Notes: generated from the letters alone by a model not told the origin. Positions 30,181 to 43,099 are shown, counted from the stretch's first letter. The stretch: 64,000 nt of DNA from Pisaster brevispinus (GCA_023634235.1 JAMKCF010000012.1:18423884-18487883); one strand, 5' to 3'. Numbers and translations: made by a program.

Positions 30181-31590
30181 GGAGAGAGAGAGAAGGCAGG
30201 GGGTAGATCTGTGAGACAGGAAGGTAGAATGATGAGAAAGAGGAATGTATAGTAGTGATAAGGGGAAGGTAGAGTCGTGGGAGAGGACGGTGGAGTGGTG
30301 AGAGAGGGGAAGTTGAGTGGAGGTGAAGGTGGAGTGGTGAGAGAGGGAATGGTAGAGTGGTGAGAGAGGGGAAGGTAGAGTCGTGGGAGAGGACGGTGTA
30401 GTGGTGAGAGAGGGGAAGGTAGAGTCGTGGGAGGGGACGGTGGAGTGGTGAGAGAGGGGAAGGAAGAGTCGTGGGAGGGGACGGTGGAGTGGTGAGAGAG
30501 GGGAAGTTGAGTGGAGGTGAAGGTGGAGTGGTGAGAGAGGGAATGGTAGAGTGGTGAGAAAGGGGAAGGTAGAGTGGTGAGAAAGGGGAAGGTAGAGTCG
30601 TGGGAGAGGACGGTGTAGTGGTGAGAGAGGGGAAGGAAGAGTCGTGGGAGGGGACGGTGGAGTGGTGAGAGAGGGGAAGTTGAGTGGAGGTGAAGGTGGA
30701 GTGGTGAGAGAGGGAAGAGAGGGAATGGTAGAGTGGTGAGAAAGGGGAAGGTAGAGTGGTGAGAAAGGGGAAGGTAGAGTCGTGGGAGGGGACGGTGGAG
30801 TGGTGAGAGAGGGGAAGTTGAGTGGAGGTGAAGGTGGAGTGGTGAGAGAGGGAATGGTAGAGTCGTGGGAGGGGACGGTGGAGTGGTGAGAGAGGGGAAG
30901 GTAGAGTCGTGGGAGGGGACGGTGGAGTGGTGAGAGAGGGGAAGTTGAGTGGAGGGGAAGGTGGAGTGGTGAGAGAGGGAATGGTAGAGTGGTGAGAAAG
31001 GGGACGGTGGAGTGGTGAGAGAGGGGAAGGTAGAGTCGTGGGAGGGGACGGTGGAGTGGTGAGAGAGGGGAAGGTAGAGTCGTGGGAGAGGACGGTGTAG
31101 TGGTGAGAGAGGGGAAGTTAGAGTCGTGGGAGGGGACGGTGGAGTGGTGAGAGAGGGGAAGGTAGAGTCGTGGGAGGGGACGGTGGAGTGGTGAGAGAGG
31201 GGAAGTTGAGTGGAGGGGAAGGTGGAGTGGTGAGAAAGGGAAGGGTAGAGTGGTGAGAAAGGGGAAGGTAGAGTCGCCTAAAAAGGGACGGTGGAGCGGT
31301 GAGAAGGTGGAGTGGTGAGAAAGAGAGTAGAGTGGGGAGGGGAAGGTAGAGCGGTGAGAAAAGGAAGGTAGAGTCGTCGGAGGGGGCGGTGGAGTTGTGA
31401 GAGAGGGGGTGGTGAGGGGAAGGTGGAGTGGTGAGAAAGGGGAAGGTAGATTGGGGACGGGAAGGTGGAGTGGTTTGAGAGAGGGGATGGTAGTGGTGAG
31501 AAAGGGAAGGTAGAGTGGTGGGAAGGGAAGGTGAAGTGGTGACAGAGGGGAAGGAGTTGTGAGTAAGGGGAAGTAGTGTAGTGAAAAAGA
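30181..31590. repeat. polypurine minisatellite (basal unit about 22 bp), 1.4 kb
   Basis: Imperfect repeats of GGGAAGGTAGAGTGGTGAGA-like units of 20-23 bp, often paired into a unit of about 44 bp carrying AGTCGTGGGAGGGGACGG. The plus strand is almost all G and A. The 478-codon frame on the minus strand (30166-31602), rich in Ser, Pro, Leu and His, is a by-product: the C/T-rich strand rarely forms stop codons. Confidence 0.93.
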
Positions 31591-33144
31591 AGAATTTCCC
31601 ATCCGTGGTTACAAAATGTCTTGCTTTTGCTTTCAAGTTGATGAATCAACGTGAGTGGGTATTCTGATAGAGACGCGCATGCACAGCTTGATTTAGATTA
31701 AAATGTGGCAAACTATAACATTAAAATTGCCAGATAAGAAACAAAGGTTTTCAGTAAAAACACCATGACTAAATAATGTAATATCGTGATTGTGCTGATT
31801 CTTGAAAGAACAGGTGGTGTACCGTAACAACCAATCAGTGTCGTGGTCGTCTTCAGCAGTGCATTCCCCAGAAACCCCGAGCATTTCCAACCTTAATGCT
31901 ACTAATTAATTGTTGTTTTCGTCTTGATTATTGAATATAACGTATGTATACTGCCTATTTCACATACTATTTGCGAATGTCAACCAAAAGTGGCAGAAAG
32001 TTTACACCAATTAAACAAGAGATCGAAAGCTTTAGCCTAAATCAAACCGATTTGTAATTATTCCATAATATGCTCTTCTACCTCTTCAACCACACACATA
32101 TGACATATCGAGGTGAAGCTATCTTGATAAATGATTACAAGTTTGGGACAGGGAGGCGCCGTTTGGAAATGTGTCCACTAAAACCAACTCCAGCAACCAG
32201 TTTGAGACTGAACAAAGGCCAAACTATTGAATGACTGATCTATTCAATGACATTAACTTTGATGAAAACAATCAGTGGTGACATGTCGAAACGATCTACC
32301 GTGAATAATGATAAATGTGCCCTTTCGTGAACCCTCAGGCGCCCGCCAAAATTTATCCACTTTAAACTTCACAACCAATAAGAACAAAGCGTATTGATTG
32401 GTTTGTATTTGGGATGATCGTTACATTAAACCCAGTTAATACAATAAACCCACACAGGGATGCTGACCAACCTGTTATGTACACTGCAGTGGTGATACGG
32501 GAAAAGCGGTCAAAATATAGGCTGTGTTATCGATAAGCAAGATAATGTAAGATTAATGAGTTCACAGCTCGATAAATACTATTGTTGTCCTGGGCGCGTT
32601 CCATAGTCATAGTCTATTTGCCCTTTGGCCGAGTATAGCTTCAACGTAAACCTATAAAGACCTGGTTTTGATTCTGCTTTTTATCGAATGTATTATTCTG
32701 TTTCAAGTGTTAGAAATATCAACGAAACTGTTTATTTATTTTCTTATCAAAATGGAACTTTGTGTTGATGTCTATCGTGAGTTTTGTAGGTTGATATGAA
32801 TTTAAATTGCCTTTTGAATGACTCGGAATTGGAGCAAAAATTGCAATGATCTTTTTCTTGACGTGGGCCTAAATTTTCAACGGTTTGTGTAAAGGAAATC
32901 CACAATATTATTATGTTATCATCAACCCTCATTCAAATCATACTTAGTTCAATCTGTCATAAAGTGTTGAGATTTATGTTAAGAACTGAAAGACTTTGAT
33001 GTAATTCTTAATATTTCTTTGGACCCAGGGATGGGTACCAGGGAAGTCCAACGGTCCGGATTTCGGACACATCTTTCCAAGTTTCATGTTGAAAATAATG
33101 ATGTCATTCAAAGACAAACTTAGCTTTGCGCTTCAAGTATCCTG

Positions 33145-33160
33145 CCGCAAGAGGGCGCTA
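33145..33160 (+). promoter_or_regulatory. CTCF-like motif between HMX and HHEX
   Basis: CCGCAAGAGGGCGCTA matches the core and GCGCTA extension of the CTCF consensus well. It lies between the two divergent genes, where an insulator would make sense. That role is inferred. Confidence 0.33.
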
Positions 33161-33891
33161 GCTAGCTGTAAGAGAAAATGCATCATTTTTTCGGCATGGT
33201 GATCCCTGTTCTGTAGAATAACAGGACATTTTCTTAATAGACGAAAATATGATTCCTATGAACTTTGTTGTTTTTGAGGATTTGGAAAAAAACAAAACCC
33301 CGAAACTAAATTTTGTTCCCATTTAAATCGTTTTGCAGTATGATGTATGCTTACGCATGCAAGGTTTTCTTGTTTTACTGCCGCAGTTTTTGAACTAATT
33401 CGCATCAGGGTATTTTGTTTTTTGTTTTGTTTTTCTTAAAATGAAATCAGGAAAACAGTATAACTTGGTGAATCCCAGGTTAATCTGTTGGTTTAGAACT
33501 ACTACCACCATTTACAGCGTCATAATACTCGCTACCACAGGCAATAATAACCCAAATGCCCCCCCCCCCCTCATGAAACAACCGTTAATTTGTTTGGTTT
33601 GTTTTGTTGGATATTCGTTCCGACCCAGACTGAATCAAAGGCACTGTGATTGGCTGACCATAGAGCAAGGCTGACATACGCATGCTCATTGAAACCCCCA
33701 CTGACCTCTGACTCCCGGTCACCTCTTCCTGTTTACAAAAGATTTGACCTCTATCAATGATATAAAATGTAGCTCTGTGGTGTAAACCCATTGAATATAA
33801 TGGTTGCCATTCTTTGTACTAGAAATGGGGCTTGATTTCAACATTAAGCATTTCCCTGAATAGTTTTGTTTTTCCTGCAACTCTGGTTTTA

Positions 33892-33931
33892 AAAGAATAG
33901 TGTGTACACTTTTTAAAAGAATAGTGTGTAT
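33892..33931. repeat. short direct repeat of AAAAGAATAGTGTGTA
   Basis: Two copies in tandem, each followed by CACT or TACT; slippage-type duplication. Confidence 0.8.
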
Positions 33932-36900
33932 ACTTGTAGTGATTGTGCAAGCTGTGATCAGCAGTACAATCGGTCCCATCATGCATCATTACATCCTGAA
34001 CGGTGCACCCCACCAAATAAACATAGCATAGTACAAAATGCGAAATATTCAACAACAAAAAACAACAACAAAAAACTTGGAAGTCTCACAGCTTTTTATC
34101 GTAAAGAAGAAACTATCCATTTGGCTCTTGAACTGTTATCCTCTGCTCAATATTTGATATGGGGAGTCCCTAGGCCCGTCGAGTTGTTCCTCCTCCACAT
34201 AAAAACACATCTTCACCGGTGTAACTTCCCAAACTTCCGAGCATCAATCTTGAAAAAATGTCCCTGCACCTCTCGGCAAATAGGATCTTTTATTTCAGAG
34301 CCTATGTCATCCAAAATACCTCAAGTTGGAAATCAACAACCCACAGATCACAATTGGGCAAACATTTTACACTATATTCCTTTTGTTCTGCTCTCATATC
34401 TGTCTGTAGAATATTTTGAGAGCCTACAAAATATTTAATGAGGCTGACTCGCTCTGTTTTCTCCCTATTTAGTGGGGTGCACCCTGAACAAGAAATTGTA
34501 CAAGCTTAGTAGACCCATTAGACCACCCCAGCGGTCTTGGATGATACCAGTGGGGCCGAGTGAAATTGTGAAACATTTTGTTTTTCTGAGAATGTTTCTA
34601 TATATTGTGTTACGAACAATGCTTTCACAGGGGACAGTGTTTCCTACACCGTGATATTCTTTATTGTCAGACTCGCAATATTAAACAAACTCATCTTGTT
34701 GGAGAAAGGAATATGTCCAAAGACTTTGATCGTGCCGAGCGTGTCTATCGCTAGAAAGCCACCGGGCAATCGGCACACAACCCCGGTGATTTATTCTGTC
34801 TGTCTCGCTACGGATAATCACAATCATCCCGAGCAGTGGGCATTTATTTTAGTCATGCAATAGATTAATTACAGATTGATTAAACCAAGGTAATTTTCTT
34901 CAGTTCTGTCCCCGTTATCTAAAATCTAAGATCTTCCATTTAAATCAACATCTGGACAAAATTTAATATCAAGTTTATACACTTTTGGTTTAACGGGTGG
35001 CATATTATAAACTAATTAGTGTCATATTAATCTTGTGCAACTCTATTAAGAATCTTATCTGTGGCGATTTCATTCAGGAAACATGTTTGTAATGCATTGT
35101 GTTTTAACCTTCCTTTTCGTGTTGAAGTAAATTGGACGCTAGAGGTCGCTTTTCACATTGACCATTGTAAAGGCTTCAACACTTCCTGATCCCTTATAAT
35201 TGTATGTGTACTGTCTTTGAAAGACGTATCCACACGCCTTTCCCCAGACCCAGGGTTATTCTGGTATTAATATCATCGTTCCCAATAATGGTGTTCTGAT
35301 ATCAAACAAATTTACCGGTATAGAGGGCCTTTTCTCCTGAACTGACGTCATTTACCCCTAAAATACACTTCAACCCATTGTTGGATTCAGACAATGGTTG
35401 ATGGCAAGGGGCGGGGTTCGAACAATGATTTGTCACTCTTCTCTGGTAAATAACAACTTTTTGAGTTCAGTTTAATATTATGTTAATTTTTGCATTGGGG
35501 ATAAAGAATAATTTGCGCTTTTCCATAACACCGATGTGTATTAAGGACTGTATACTCAGTATAGTTGTGTTTTTTTAAACTCGAGATATGTACATTTTTT
35601 CATACCATGAGTTTGTGGCTCTTTTGTTGCTTGTAATCCTCGAAGGAGAGGTAAAAACCCGAACAGTCTATCATAACTACAATTCTACAATTCAATCTAA
35701 TTTCCACAAAAATACTTCTCAAAAAGTCAGCAATTCAGTATTTCTTTTCTTCAGAGTGGAAAACCACTAAGCTGTTGCACTGTGTCAGAGTTCTGTAAAG
35801 TTAGACTGAATGGGCAACATTGGTCTAATTGCCTGAAATAGAAAGTGAAATACAATAAGCCTGGCCTACTGATGGAAAAAACAACCTTTAACAAACTCCA
35901 AACAATAATACCTCCAAAAGGAAACATCGGCAATAAATTAAACGAGGTTGTTGAAGTTGAAGGACAGTCAAAGTACCGGATCATTCTCTTATTATCACTG
36001 CGTGTGCATATTTCCGCTTTGATAACACAAAAAGAAAATGCAACACCAAATCTGTTTTGCGATCACACGCCTTAGCAAGGAATGATGGGACATGTCAAAG
36101 GTTAAACCACAGTACATGTGCCATCGTGCTCTTGTTGGGCTGGTCTATTATTTTAATATTTCCTGTATTGCAAAATAACTGGCCAAGCCTGGCAGGGTTT
36201 GTTGGATTAATTACAGGTTTGGCTGAAAGTCGTAAATTATACAGAAATTATTCAATCTTCCGTGTCCTTTGGGACCGGCTGTGGTGGTTTGACTCAAGTT
36301 AATCCATATGAGAATGGGCAAATGAAAGCTGAGGGGATACAGCTTTTTACCATGAAGGGGGGGGGGGGGGGTATATAACAAGACAACAAAATGAAGTTGA
36401 AACAATGGAAAGTATGCTATAAATTGCAGGTTTTCCGGCTATTTTCTAGCGAAAAGAAACCAAACTATTGTTTAATCAATTTCTGAGTTCTGACTAAACA
36501 TCCCAGGTTTGTTTGTTTGTCTTTTGTTTTTGTGGTTTTTGTTTTTGATTTTTTAGGTATGTTGGAGTCTTGGGGTTGGAGTTTTTGTTTTGTTTAGTGT
36601 TTGTTTGTTGTGTTGTTTTGGGGTTGTTTTGTTTGGGGGGGGGGGGTCTTGAGGGGGACTGAGAGTCAAGAGACAACATAAGTTTAGACTTGTGACAAAT
36701 GCCATTATTCTTTTACAGTAAAACATAATCAAAACACGAACAAGTACCATTTTAAATGCAGTTGTACTCCGTGACTGTGCACAGTGAGTTGTATAGCACC
36801 CAATTTCCAGCATTGCCAATGCTGTACATTATCTGGAGAGAAAATAAAGACCCATGCAGTTCTGTTGTTGTTAACGTAGACACTCAAATCACTATTCGAC

Positions 36901-38145
36901 AACTGAAAATGAAAGATAATAAGCTGACTTTGAGAATGTTGGCATCAAGTCAGGTTTTGTCTCGAAACTCAGAACCCACTGGGAGCATAAATTGCCAGAG
37001 TGGTTTTTATTCTTTAGATATGAATTTCCTTTATTATTTGATATCTGGTTGCCGTTTTAATCGATATGCAGAATATAAAGTCAAGTCGAAATATCAGTGC
37101 GAAAATGGTAAATGAATTGTAAACATTTCATGAATGGTTGCCAAATCATTATTCATCAATATACATTCGACTATACAGACCTAAGTGGGTTATAAATAGT
37201 TGAAGGGTTCATGTGATGGCATTGTGTTGGAAGGAAAACCGGGAAAAAAGCCAAGTTTGTTTGTGTACTGGTTATCGTAACATCTTTAACTGACTGGGAA
37301 TCAAGTTTAGGTTTTGTGTTGCTGTAGAGAAAACATCTCACAATGCTCGATACTAGCGTGATGACAGGAAATTTAAAAAATGATGTAAATCACTGTTGCC
37401 CTCAGGCATCTTACCTCAGCATGAACTCAAGGTAATCAAATTCATAATATTTTTTTAGAAGTAATATTAATATCAAAATAATTATAACATTTAAGATCAG
37501 ATTATAATATTAATGACGTCATTGCCAAAGAGAGACCATGCAAGCTCAGTTGAAATCAAACTTAAATCCAAACTGACTGACACCTCTCGAAACAACTTCT
37601 GTTTGTTTTAAGTATGACTTTCCCAGTTGTGTTGGAAACACACCAAATGGTATACCAGCTGTTTAAAGCTAATGTTGATTTTCTAGAGCTTTTTTTTAAA
37701 GTACAAACCAGAATTAAGACTCGCTCGATTAAGACTTGGCACCACGACTAGTACCCGTAGTATATAATTGTAATTTACAAACCAATGCGACTTGAACGCC
37801 CCGAAAATTGCAAATATTTACTGAAAGACAGAAAGTGATCAAAATGACAAATCGGAGTTGATGAAAAACACGACGGTTTTCGACGAGTAATATTTGACAT
37901 TGTTTTACTTTCGTGATTAACCTTGCAGTAATAGTGCATTTACACTCATACACATGAATATACACATTGTTATGGTGTGAATGCAGTCTATGTACATCCT
38001 TGTGGACCTATATAACCTTGGGTAGAGTAGAAACCGACAATTCAACCAGTATCTGAAGCTTGTAGAGACGGCATTTGTGAACCCATTTCCTCAATTCGTG
38101 CTAAAACAATCAACCCGAGCAGTTATCACCGACCAGATGCTTCCT

Positions 38146-38157
38146 GGGCACGTGCCC
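38146..38157. promoter_or_regulatory. HES/HEY-type palindrome
   Basis: GGGCACGTGCCC is a 12-base palindrome containing GGCACGTGCC, close to the high-affinity site of HES and HEY repressors. It lies in a higher-complexity block about 5.7 kb upstream of HHEX. Confidence 0.28.
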
Positions 38158-39553
38158 GTGGACCACATCATGGAGTGGTGGTCGAGGGAGCGATTTATTC
38201 TTCGCACTCTCGAACAGCGGGAGGTCAATCTATGGTATATCACTTGCTAGCACATTGCTTACAACTTTATAGAAATCATGTTTAAACTAAAGTCTGGAGC
38301 GATAACCACGCCTCCAGCAACAATGGCATGTAATGAACTTTGATTTGTGATGGGTATTTTTTGACTTAGCATTGCCCCCAACTACTTCGTTTAGAACCCC
38401 TGTGGGCAAAGATAGGGTAAAGCAAAGGGGATTGGCTACTGCAGAACGGGGAGCGTATTGCGATGTTGAATTAAGGGCCTAATCCAAGCACCTCTAGAAG
38501 TTTTCAATCCATGACCTGACCCCCATGACGTCATCTTTTTTACTGGTAGATTATTGATGTTTTCTAGTGATTCTTATAATTGTTGCTTATTGATTTATTA
38601 CCATGAATCATAATTTCAAATTTTATGACGGAATAACTCTTAATCCATTCTCATTACTTGAGGAAACTGCTTATTTGACGAGGGTTTTCTTTCAGCTCAG
38701 CGAAGGAGCTTAAAGCTCAACTATCAGACGGAATGTAGAAGCAAACATCTCCACCAGTAAAAGTGCATAATTTATAAAGTGAGGTCAATAATTCCTTCAA
38801 TCCCTGGTATGTAATGAAAAGATGTATTAGTTCACCGGAATGCCTGAATACTGTGATAACTTCAATGGTGTTATGAAACCAAAACGATTGCCTCTCTTTT
38901 GATTCTTGAGCATCCTGTTATTGCCCGCAATAGTTCAGGCATGATTGCTTATTTAGAACTTGTCATGAAGGAAATAGATGGACATTCTAGACAAAAGAAG
39001 GAAGACTTCAAATAATAGACAAAACCATTGCACTTGTAATAACACCCTACGCTGTAACAATCAGGAAGTGAGTGGTTGAAGCAATATACAAGGTCATATT
39101 AAGCACTAAGTATAGTGTCTTTTTGACTTATCATACGTAGCCACCTTTCCCCATTTGTTTTAACTTCTCTTTCTTTGGTGACGGCTGGTATAATACGATT
39201 GGAGCTGTCGACGATTGAAGGGTTAGATTATAATTTGATTTAGCGATACCTATCAAGCTTCAAGTCAACATTGATGGTCATAATAACAATACAAATATTA
39301 AAGAGGATTTAAAGGGCACTAATTGCCGCAAAACGGCCTCGACGCTCTACGTAAAAACAAACTCAATAAAAACGAGACAATAGCAGAAACGAAGCTACAA
39401 CAAATACATACTGCAAGTGAAAAGATAAAACATAATTATTTTGTTCTAGTCCTGTCAGCCTGAAAGGCAAAAATGGGGGGGGGGGGGTATAAAGTTAACT
39501 TCATTCGGAAAATATTGTTAAAAATACAGGTCTTAAATAGACAATCTAAAAGT

Positions 39554-40828
39554 TCAAATCATGCACCAGTTTCTAAGGTGATAGGGTAGGCTGTTCCGTA
39601 GAGATGGGGCAGCAATACTGAAGGCTCTACCACCATGATGATGGGGCAGCAATACTGAAGGCTCTACCACCATGATGATAGGGCAGCAATACTGAAGGCT
39701 CTACCACCATGATGATAGGGCAGCAATACTGAAGGCTCTACCACCATGATGATAGGGCAGCAATACTGAAGGCTCTACCACCATGATGATAGGGCAGCAA
39801 TACTGAAGGCTCTACCACCATGATGATGGGGCAGCAATACTGAAGGCTCTACCACCATGATGATGGGGCAGCAATACTGAAGGCTCTACCACCATGATGA
39901 TAGGGCAGCAATACTGAAGGCTCTACCACTATGATGATAGGGCAGCAATACTGAAGGCTCTACCACCATGATGATAGGGCAGCAATACTGAAGGCCCTAC
40001 CACCATGATGATAGGGCAGCAATACTGAAGGCTCTACCACCATGATGATAGGGCAGCAATACTGAAGGCTCTACCACCATGATGATAGGGCAGCAATACT
40101 GAAGGCTCTACCACCATGATGATAGGGCAGCAATACTGAAGGCCCTACCACCATGATGATAGGGCAGCAATACTGAAGGCTCTACCACCATGATGATAGG
40201 GCAGCAATACTGAAGGCTCTACCACCATGATGATAGGGCAGCAATACTGAAGGCTCTACCACCATGATGATAGGGCAGCAATACTGAAGGCCCTACCACC
40301 ATGATGATAGGGCAGCAATACTGAAGGCTTTACCACCATGATGATAGGGCAGCAATACTGAAGGCCCTACCACCATGATGACGGGGCAGCAATACTGAAG
40401 GCCCTACCACCATGATGATAGGGCAGCAATACTGAAGGCTCTACCACCATGATGATAGGGCAGCAATACTGAAGGCTCTACCACCATGATGATAGGGCAG
40501 CAATACTGAAGGCCCTACCACCATGATGATAGGGCAGCAATACTGAAGGCTCTACCACCATGATGATAGGGCAGCAATACTGAAGGCTCTACCACCATGA
40601 TGATAGGGCAGCAATACTGAAGGCTCTACCACCATGATGATAGGGCAGCAATACTGAAGGCTCTACCACCATGATGACGGGGCAATACTGAAGGCTCTAC
40701 CACTATGATGATGTCCTTGAACGTAGTGAAGGTTGTTGCAAGAGATTGAGGGAGGAAGAACGAAGATTTAGAGGCATGGATTGATGTCGTTGGTCGAGAT
40801 CCTGGTTGTTTGACGATGCTAACGTGAG
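39554..40828 (-). mobile_element. non-LTR retrotransposon (LINE) 3' ORF remnant, interrupted by a minisatellite
   Basis: Read on the minus strand, 40828 to about 40712 encodes a stretch including LNLRSSSLNLLQQPSLRSRTSS. The frame resumes after the tandem array as GGRAFSIAAPSLRNSLPYHL and reaches a stop at 39556-39554. The pairing of an LRSSS motif with AFSxAAPxLWNSLP is typical of the C-terminus of reverse transcriptases of CR1/Jockey-like LINEs; the usual Trp is Arg here. Only about 60 residues of the original protein remain and no RT catalytic core is present. It is inactive, and clade assignment is tentative. Confidence 0.6.
39606..40712. repeat. 37-bp minisatellite, about 30 tandem copies
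   Basis: Period 37 (for example starts at 39606 and 39643), with nearly identical units containing GGGGCAGCAATACTGAAGG. The last copy (from 40679) lacks three bases. Variant units with GGCCCT instead of GGCTCT are at copies 11, 15, 19, 21, 22 and 25. The unit is part of the LINE coding sequence that flanks it on both sides, so it arose by expansion inside that element. As 37 is not a multiple of three, the array is not a coding repeat. Confidence 0.95.
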
Positions 40829-41070
40829 TTAGGCCAGGGGAAGATTTGAACCTATATTCCTAGTGACTTCTTGAAGGGTTAACCCTGCATTTCTTCAGGC
40901 GGTTTACTCCCGTTTTGTATTCTTGCAAACTGTCTTGGGATTATTGACCCTACGATGACGCTACAAAAAAAATCAACCTTCCCCATCAAGTATTAGATTA
41001 GACCTGGATCGAAGTAAAGCTGGGATATTAAAAATAAAGCGATTGAAGAAGTTGATTACTCATATTAAAT

Positions 41071-41090
41071 CTAATTAGAAAGTAATTAGA
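41071..41090. promoter_or_regulatory. paired homeodomain core sites
   Basis: CTAATTAGAAAGTAATTAGA has two TAATTAG cores separated by about four bases. TAAT cores bind many ANTP-class homeodomains, possibly as dimers. Motif evidence only. Confidence 0.2.
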
Positions 41091-41263
41091 TCAATAATAC
41101 ATTAGCACGAACGGTCAAAAATAACGAGGACTTCCCGTCAGTCTCTAAATCAATGGTATGGAAAACATTGGATTCTATGATAATGAAAAGTTCGATTTGT
41201 AAGTCTATTTAAAGCACATCAACTCTTAAGTTTTTATTACTTGAAGAGGAGGCGATCTTTTCT

Positions 41264-41292
41264 CCCCCCCCCCTCTTTTTTTGGGGGGGGGG
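41264..41292. repeat. inverted homopolymers (C10, 9-base spacer, G10)
   Basis: Ten C at 41264-41273 and ten G at 41283-41292 can form a perfect ten-base-pair hairpin with a T-rich loop. Confidence 0.9.
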
Positions 41293-42606
41293 TTCTGAAG
41301 AAAACTTGGACTGTTTTCATATGGGATAGAGAAGAAGATGAAATTTTCCAAAATGTTGATTGCTGAGAAGAAGGTCTCAAGAACGGTAGCAGGGACTCGC
41401 GTCGCGGTGCAGACACCGGGTGCTTAGCACAGTTGATTTTCTGCTTAGTGAGAACACAATACCATGTAAATTTACATGTTTATTGATTATCATGTTTGTT
41501 TATCTTACTCCTGCTTCCCATTCATGAACTTGGATCAGCGATTGAAAAGTGTGGACAATAAACAGTTAATCTAAATAAATCGATTAATTCTTGTTTAGGG
41601 TCGACACATCGTATAAAGTTACGTCTCATCCCATTAAGGTATTTTTGTTCTTACTATCCTTATCAGTGAAGTAAATAGTCGAATAAATAAACACCGAAAC
41701 CCTGACCCCATGCAGAAGAAGATGCTGATGATGATGATGACGTAGTAGATTAACAAAACACAGAGAGATCACGTGAGATCATATTAAAAAGTTGTTTTCT
41801 GATTTTTTGTGTTGTTTTAGGTTGAACCCCGTGCACTCAATTCATAGTAATAATGCCATAGCATTACTTACGTACTATTAGTTTAAGATTCTACTACGAA
41901 GGTCTTTAGAGTATTATTTTTGCAGTTGTGAAATATCTTACCAATCAAACCAGGCCTACTCCTCTACTTCAAGTCATTTTTTACATAAAGGTTGTAATTA
42001 GTGAAATCTGTCAGAATTGCTTGAACTAAGTTTGGAATTTGTTTGGACTCGTGAGCGACTCGTAACTCGGTTACGTCACTTTGATCACGTACAATCACCG
42101 AATGGTTTGAATTTTCTTGTAGTTGCTCCGACCTTTATTTTCTTTCACTCCAACATGGCATTTATTTGGGGCAATCTGTTTGCAGTTCATGCGCACATTG
42201 ATTGATTGAAAGGGTGCAATAAGCTATTTCTCATGGGAACATAGAAGGGGCAGTGGTAGAGGGAACATGCTCTGGTGAAGTTTGGGAGTGAATCACAGTC
42301 CATTTCCCCTTAACTCCTTACGGGGCCCGCTTAGGGCTTAGACGTTTCTGGAGATAGTACATTCCCCTCCACGCAGTCCCGGCTAGATCATGTGGTGGTA
42401 ATTTTAGGGGGCAGCAGTGCGTATAGATATTTCAAACGGTTGATTGGCAAATTAAAAACTGTTGCTAATATTTGCAGTTTTGGATTTTTGTTGTTTTGGA
42501 TTTGTCAGTTTGTCTAGATATGAAGAGAAAATAGAATGTGACGGTCCGGCTTGTTGGTTCAGACGAGTTAGTCACAAATGTTGGCGCCGTGTTGCCATCC
42601 CGCGAA

Positions 42607-42614
42607 TGACGTCA
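42607..42614. promoter_or_regulatory. palindromic CRE-like site upstream of HHEX
   Basis: A full TGACGTCA palindrome (CREB/ATF consensus) about 1.2 kb before the HHEX start codon, in a GC-richer local context. Function is inferred from the motif alone. Confidence 0.3.
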
Positions 42615-43099
42615 AAAAGCCCCCCTCCCCGACCCCCTTCGCAATGTTTCGATTCTGCAGTTAGTTTCGGAATAAACAGAAAACATCTGCCCTTGAACAG
42701 TGACAGATTGTACCACCCATCTGTAATTGTATGTCAATAATTATCATGAACAACATTTTTATTGCATCGTAACGTGAACCACGGTGGTACCCGTGAGCTC
42801 AGAGTGTTGCTGAGTTTGACATGTAAGTGTCAAGTTTTACAATACAAGAAGTACATGTACATGTATATGCTTTACATCAAACATGACATGCTGTTTCTTT
42901 CTCCAGATGAAGACGCAATTTATTGAAGATGACCGCACATGATGCTCATCTTTATTCTGCGTTTTCAAACTGACGAAGTCGTTATTTCATGCGATGATAT
43001 ATTTTTTTTTTGGGGGGGGGGTTTCTGATGCGAGTTTTTGATCAGACCTCAATGCGTTATTTCGCCTACACTTGCTTGCACTCTACAATACCCGTGGTC

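Larger units (their letters stand above)
40829..43099. other. distal upstream region of HHEX
   Basis: No gene recognised. It holds an inverted TAATTAG pair (41071-41090), an inverted C10/G10 pair (41264-41292), a CRE-like palindrome (42607) and a T/G homopolymer junction (about 43003-43020). Confidence 0.5.

Noticed and set aside
30166..31602. 478-codon open frame rich in Ser, Pro, Leu and His, minus strand
   Set aside because: It lies wholly in a polypurine/polypyrimidine minisatellite; lack of stops follows from composition, and other frames are open too.
33926..34438. 170-codon frame
   Set aside because: Starts with GTG rather than ATG, has no domain I recognise, low-complexity Asn/Lys stretch, and no clear splice sites. 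Could be chance in this composition.
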